From: Hypomyces perniciosus
Lineage: Eukaryota; Ascomycota; Sordariomycetes; Hypocreales; Hypocreaceae
Reading direction: 5' to 3'
Assembly: GCA_008477525.1 (NCBI GenBank)
Contig: SPDT01000007.1
Location: forward strand, 1,116,001 to 1,180,000
DNA length: 64,000 bases
The notes under the pieces were generated by a model. That model did no database searches, was not told where the DNA came from, and saw only the letters and a list, made by a program, of their open reading frames with translations. Positions 59,383 through 64,000 of this stretch are shown here, in pieces (position 1 is the stretch's first letter; each line of letters begins with the position of its first letter). The position numbers and the translations under genes were made by a program.

Positions 59383-62300
59383 AGTAGGAATAGCGTTAAT
59401 TTCGGAATACTATTCGGTCTCCTTATGGCCCTGCTGTATCAATCCATAGGCGTTCCGACTGCTCCGTACGCACGCCCGACTAGCCATAAGTTATGACATC
59501 CCCACTGGGAACGGGAACGGGGCTGGTTTCATTGCAGACGCCTCCGACGAGCAATTTATCGTTTGAATTCAAATGATGTTTATGGTTCTGCGTCCTGCAG
59601 TCATGGTAAATGATGCCCGGCTAATGCACAGCTGACGATGAACGTCTGAACCTCCCAGCTGATTCGTTCGGGTTTCATGTGGAGCACCAACACCTATGAG
59701 ACTATAATGGCAAATCCCCTTCTTGTATTATTGGATTTTCTTCATAGATACACGAGCCGGATGGCGTAAGACGTTGCCCTGAGCATTGGCCCGGTTGACC
59801 AGGTTGCCCCCGTTTGCGGGCGCATTTTATCGTGACTCCTTTCACGGTACACATGTCATGAAAATTTTAATACTCCTATTTTTAACGATAGGCGGTGATC
59901 AAGATTAGAACATGATTTCTATTATTCGGGGGACAAAAAGAGACACGGTAAAGGAAACACTGGATACCCCAATAGGTAATTACTAATAGAACATCAGGGG
60001 GGTTCACTTTTGCAAACACTAGCTGGGGAAGAGTTACTTATAGTAATCAGATTTCATCTACAGTAGTAATCGGAGTTATTGATAGCGTAACGTACAATCA
60101 AGCCTAGCTGTTATAATGCATACATTTTGCAGTCCTTATTTTATTGTCACATGCTTGCCTATACACTCACATCTCCAGTATCAACTTTCTAGACTCTTTA
60201 AAATTGTGTGATTGATATTGTGAATAGCTTCAATTTCACTGATTGTCAAAGACTAGGTTCCTACTACTGATTAATAGGTAGTTTTGATTTTGACGACAGT
60301 GTCGATTGTGGTGGTGTGACGTGTAAAGGGCTGAATGTAAAACACAAGAAGGAAACCCTGTTCATCTATAAACTTGGACAAAGTTCTCTAGTCGTGGAAC
60401 TAAGCACAGACGTTCTTCCGATATGCGCTATACCACCAGGAAGTCTCCAGCAATAAGTTCAAGCTGAGATGACCAACGCGAGGAGAACAAGACCACCAAC
60501 CTTAGAACCCAATTACAAGCCAGGTGTTGATAGTCACCCATCAGTGATCGAAATGAATCCCTTCCTCGCTAACCTAGCTCGTATCAACAGTAGCACAGTC
60601 ATGAAATATGTGACGTTGCATTTTACTTTGCCGCAACACCAGAAGTGACCCCTATACATCAGATCTACCCTTCGCAATTACCGTACATACGTGCGGCTCA
60701 TGCACCTGTCAGATTTTGACTCTTTCACGGACCGACTTCTGGAAGTGTAAAATTCTCCAGAGGGCTTTTCTAGTCTAATTTTCTTTCGAAAACAGGTACG
60801 GAGTAGACTCAGTGAATACGAAATGACCCACCAAGCCGTCGACACCCACAACTAGGTAGGAATTAGGAACCTATCTATGTACTACTAGTAATATATGGAT
60901 AGTTAATGGGATCTACTCAGCTGGGGTAAAATATATGTGAAGCTAACGAAGGCGTCTAAAGATAGATTCACCAAAAAGATTATAGTGTCGATACTATTAC
61001 AAGTAGTCAAGCAGCCTAAGGTTATGTTGTCGTAAAATAATACTAGATAAATAAGGGCATATAGGTAACCAAGGAATTGGGAACGCGCCAAGTCGGCATA
61101 CAGCTGCAAAGGGTTGGATTCAAATGCCGTGCAATGTAGTAGTAGTAGTAGTAGTGCATTTAAGCAGCAGCTTTTCCCACCTAACTTGGGACCAGCAAGA
61201 GTGTCGAATTCAATCATTTTAATCCACTAAATGAGCCCTCATACTGTTGATCTGTGATTGATACTAGGGCTGCTAACCTGTTACTAGAGTTAGGGACGAT
61301 GAATGCCATAGGTTCGCCCTGCTAGGGACCGACTTTCGCAGGTAGCAGCTTAGTCGGGCATTATCGTCCAGGATAAACAAGATAAATAGACTATTTTAGT
61401 GGATAATTGCATAATAAAAGAGAGGAGCAAAGGGAATATGAACAGTAAAAATGGTTACTTCAAAACAGTTGTAAGAGAATACATAGAAATGGATATCTAT
61501 GGCTCTATCAAGTATAAATGATATGAAGTCGCCTATATTGCTGAGAAATAGAGCTCCAGGGATCAGCCAGGTCTCATTTAATGGTAGTGGCGATCGACAT
61601 AGTCTTCCGCATGAATAACAATGCCCATGACAGGAAAACCCTTTGTAACTAAATATCCCTCAACGTTAAATATAGGCCAACTAATAATGGCATGCTGGAG
61701 CCAGCTTTGATATGCAAACCCAGCAAGTCTCTCGTTGTGCTTTTTTATCCTTCCATTACTTAAACTAGTACTACCGAGTACCTATGCCGTAGTCTGCGAA
61801 TTCGGTCCGACGGTATGTTATTTCCCACCGACTCCTTCCTCGCTAACGAAGATGATACTAGTGGATACCGGGCGGCAGCATGGAAATAAGGGTTTCTGAA
61901 AAAGTCGACGAGGGCTCAGTAACAATAACGAGGGGGGGCTAGTAGCTCTTACAGAACAGAAAAGTCTTGTCAGAATCCCTGCTTTAATAGCTTACAGAAC
62001 ACTCACCAAACGCAAATCTTACCTGGAATCGGTTTAGCGCGTAGGCAGGTGGGTACATATGGGTGGCTACAGAGACATATACGGTATATGCCATACATAC
62101 ATATATGCGTAAGTACTATGCAGCCCTCAGACAGACATCTCCATCCTCCCGACCCACCAAAGTTAGTGTACATATGAGGAAATGAAACCATCAAAGTCCC
62201 ATTTCGTGACAAGAGTAAATTTCAGGAAACCCTATCTATTATAGGAACAGTTGAAAGCAATAACGATTCGAACACATGGTAGGAGTAACAGAACATAGCA

Positions 62301-63217
62301 TGATGGGCCAGGGAGCAAACCAGCGAAGACTTGGTTTATACATCATAGCTCTAGCAGGTCATTACCGATTGGCTTATAGGGACGAGGCAACCTGCTAATT
62401 GGTGGCTCTTTATGAAGGTACTATTATGGTTACGCGGATCTTGACTTGATTAAGTCGCTATACTTCGCCGCGCATGCATTCTACAGCAAGAGGATTCAGC
62501 TACATGGTGAATAAAAGCGGTTAATAGTGAAGTAAGTAGTACATAATTCGCTGTGCAATTTGATCCTTGCGGAGTGTGTTAATTTTACCTTCCTGATTTC
62601 ATTGTCTAGACACCCACCCGTTGATGTGGACCTTCGGTAACCAATGCTACATGCAATGGGCATAAAAGACAACGCATTTTTAAGCTAGTTACCGAAGGCG
62701 AAGATCCGTAGATCATAGCTTTGATACAGTCGTACCTTGACCGGGCGCTGATTATGGATCTCTTCAACACCCTACCCATCAAAGCGGAGTAGACATCCAC
62801 GAAAGCCGGAAGTCCTGTTCGAATGTGCACTATCCTAGCATTTTGCCTCTACGATCTTGATACCTGGCTCGTTGAAATCCACCTATTTTCCCACTTCTTA
62901 TCTTTAGTTTCAAAATTCTACATGTATCGGCCCGGTAACATATATTTAATAGACCTAAATGTCACGTTTGACGAATCGCCCTCCCACCTTCTCTATCTAT
63001 TCCTATGATACAGCAAATATAAGACACACTATCAGCTCTATTTACCAAGGTGTACACTTCCCTTTAAAAAATATCGCATACCTTTTGCCATTACAACAGA
63101 CGCACCTTTGACTGTAATCAGCCACAACTGGCTATCAAGACGTAAGTCCATCACCAGTCTTCATTTTTCTTTCTAGCCCTAATAAATTCCCAGACCGAGC
63201 TACCTTTTGACTGTCCT
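59383..63217. other. 3.8-kb gene-free, AT-richer stretch
   Basis: No coding gene supported on either strand. Frames longer than 60 codons are rare (60903-61217, 62003-62212 and 62606-62830, all minus, no domain). Stops are frequent in all frames. A short GTA run lies at 61137-61154. Composition is visibly more AT-rich than the gene-dense parts. It could be an eroded transposon, but I see no terminal repeats or open reading frames to support that. Confidence 0.6.
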
Positions 63218-63568
63218 TTGATGATGAAGACCTTTGCTTTGCTTCTTACGTATGCCGTGGCAGGCTCTCTTGCCATAAACTCTATAAAAGTCCAATACTA
63301 CTCGGATGGGGGCTGCAAGCAATACCTTGCTGAAATGCATCCTCCAAACAGCGGTGCTTGGGGGGAAATATGTTGGGGTTACGAGTACAACGGTTCCAAC
63401 AGTGCTAATATCGCCGAATGCCATGCTTCGTTAGGATGCAAATGCCACTTCTATACGGAGTCGGGGTGCAAGGGCCAAAAGAAGGAGGTGTTATGGGCAC
63501 AGCCATCCACTAACTGTGCATCTAACTGGGGCGGGGGCTTTAAACCTATGAGCTGTGTGTATTATTAG
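63218..63568 (+). CDS. Small secreted cysteine-rich protein
   Basis: 116 residues without an intron. The start has three consecutive ATG codons; the third (63224, MKTFALLL) gives the best signal peptide, which ends near AGSLA (about residue 19 of the longest form). The mature part of about 97 residues holds eight cysteines, an even number suited to four disulphides, and many Gly, Tyr and Asn; one NGS sequon is present. No domain recognised. Such proteins can be effectors, antifungal proteins or surface proteins, but nothing in the sequence decides which. A TTTAAAAAATAT word at 63062-63073 may be its TATA region, and a GTAAGT at 63141 may mark a leader intron. It lies alone at the right of a gene-free stretch. 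Confidence 0.75.
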   Translation: MMMKTFALLLTYAVAGSLAINSIKVQYYSDGGCKQYLAEMHPPNSGAWGEICWGYEYNGSNSANIAECHASLGCKCHFYTESGCKGQKKEVLWAQPSTNCASNWGGGFKPMSCVYY

Positions 63569-64000
63569 AGCGTTATTGTAACCGTCTAGACTCCACCATA
63601 GTCTACTGTCGCGAATATCGGTATCGTGTAGTCAGCAGTTATCTCACTCTGTAGGGATCAAATGGCACCTGAATTCCATCTCTGTTCATCTCTCCCGCTG
63701 TTGTCTGAGGAACGATGTCGCCGATCACTGATAGTTTCCCGGCCAGCCAATTTATAGTGCTAGAAGAACGCGACGCGTTCTTCTTAGCCGCTCTCTTAGA
63801 TCCTCCTAGTGTTCCTACAAGCAATATCCTTCGCGTTTCCTTCTGCCACTAATTTCCACCAATCCACGCTATCTGACATCTACAGTAAAAGTTAAGCCCA
63901 ACTATCTGTCTTGAGGATAGTTTATGGTGAAGTTTTGAACCATCCGTTGAATAGTTTAATCCATAATGGTTGAGGACATTTTAACTTTGCATAAAGCAGG
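63569..64000. other. Intergenic to the window edge
   Basis: 432 bases after the small secreted protein. One 61-codon minus-strand frame (63639-63824) has no recognisable feature. Nothing else seen. Confidence 0.55.

Overview
The window looks like nuclear DNA from a filamentous ascomycete, most likely a hypocrealean Sordariomycete (inferred from gene content and intergenic style, not from a search). Genes carry short introns (about 49-100 nt) with GTRNGY donors and CTAAC/CTGAC branch sites. The families are fungal: a Zn2Cys6 regulator, GH81 and GH115 glycoside hydrolases, a heterochromatin protein HP1, an AIM32-type ferredoxin and a VCX1-type exchanger. Intergenic DNA is sprinkled with short palindromic words such as TACGGAGTA, TACGAAGTA and ACTACTAGTAGT. 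By re-joining exons across introns I obtained complete in-frame models for 16 genes.

Layout. 1-4.5 kb: no gene recognised, several microsatellites. 4.5-6.2 kb (-): protein farnesyltransferase beta subunit, five exons. 6.2-10.9 kb: long gene-free stretch upstream of a Zn2Cys6 regulator (10.9-13.4 kb, +). 16.6-17.6 kb (+): polyubiquitin, four units and two introns, with a heat-shock-element-like site upstream. 18.2-26.1 kb (+): BRAP2/Etp1 RING E3, glycerol-3-phosphate acyltransferase and an Aim32/Apd1-type 2Fe-2S protein, all on the same strand. 26.5-28.7 kb (-): one uncertain unknown gene and a possible small membrane protein. 29.8-30.8 kb (-): HP1. 30.8-36.1 kb: 5.2 kb without a gene. 36.1-43.4 kb: Q-rich coiled-coil protein (+), COX15 (-) and UTP14 (+); the last two are divergent. 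44.4-46.0 kb (-): vacuolar Ca2+/H+ exchanger. 48.2-51.2 kb (-): secreted GH81 endo-1,3-beta-glucanase. 52.4-55.4 kb: STN1 (-), a DNAJC9-like J protein (-) and a RibD/CDA-fold deaminase (+). 56.2-59.4 kb (+): GH115 alpha-glucuronidase. 59.4-63.2 kb: AT-richer, gene-free. 63.2 kb (+): an isolated small secreted cysteine-rich protein.

Most genes are housekeeping: prenylation, ubiquitin, phospholipid synthesis, heme A, ribosome biogenesis, telomere capping, heterochromatin and calcium storage. They do not form an operon-like or biosynthetic cluster. The accessory-looking genes are the two glycoside hydrolases (beta-glucan and xylan side-chain turnover) and the small secreted protein. I found no CRISPR array, no rRNA or tRNA gene I could support, no intact transposon and no clear new multi-gene system. 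The most unusual features are a perfect three-copy 93-bp repeat inside UTP14, an in-frame intron that splits the HPD motif of the J protein, and a GC-AG intron in the GH81 gene.
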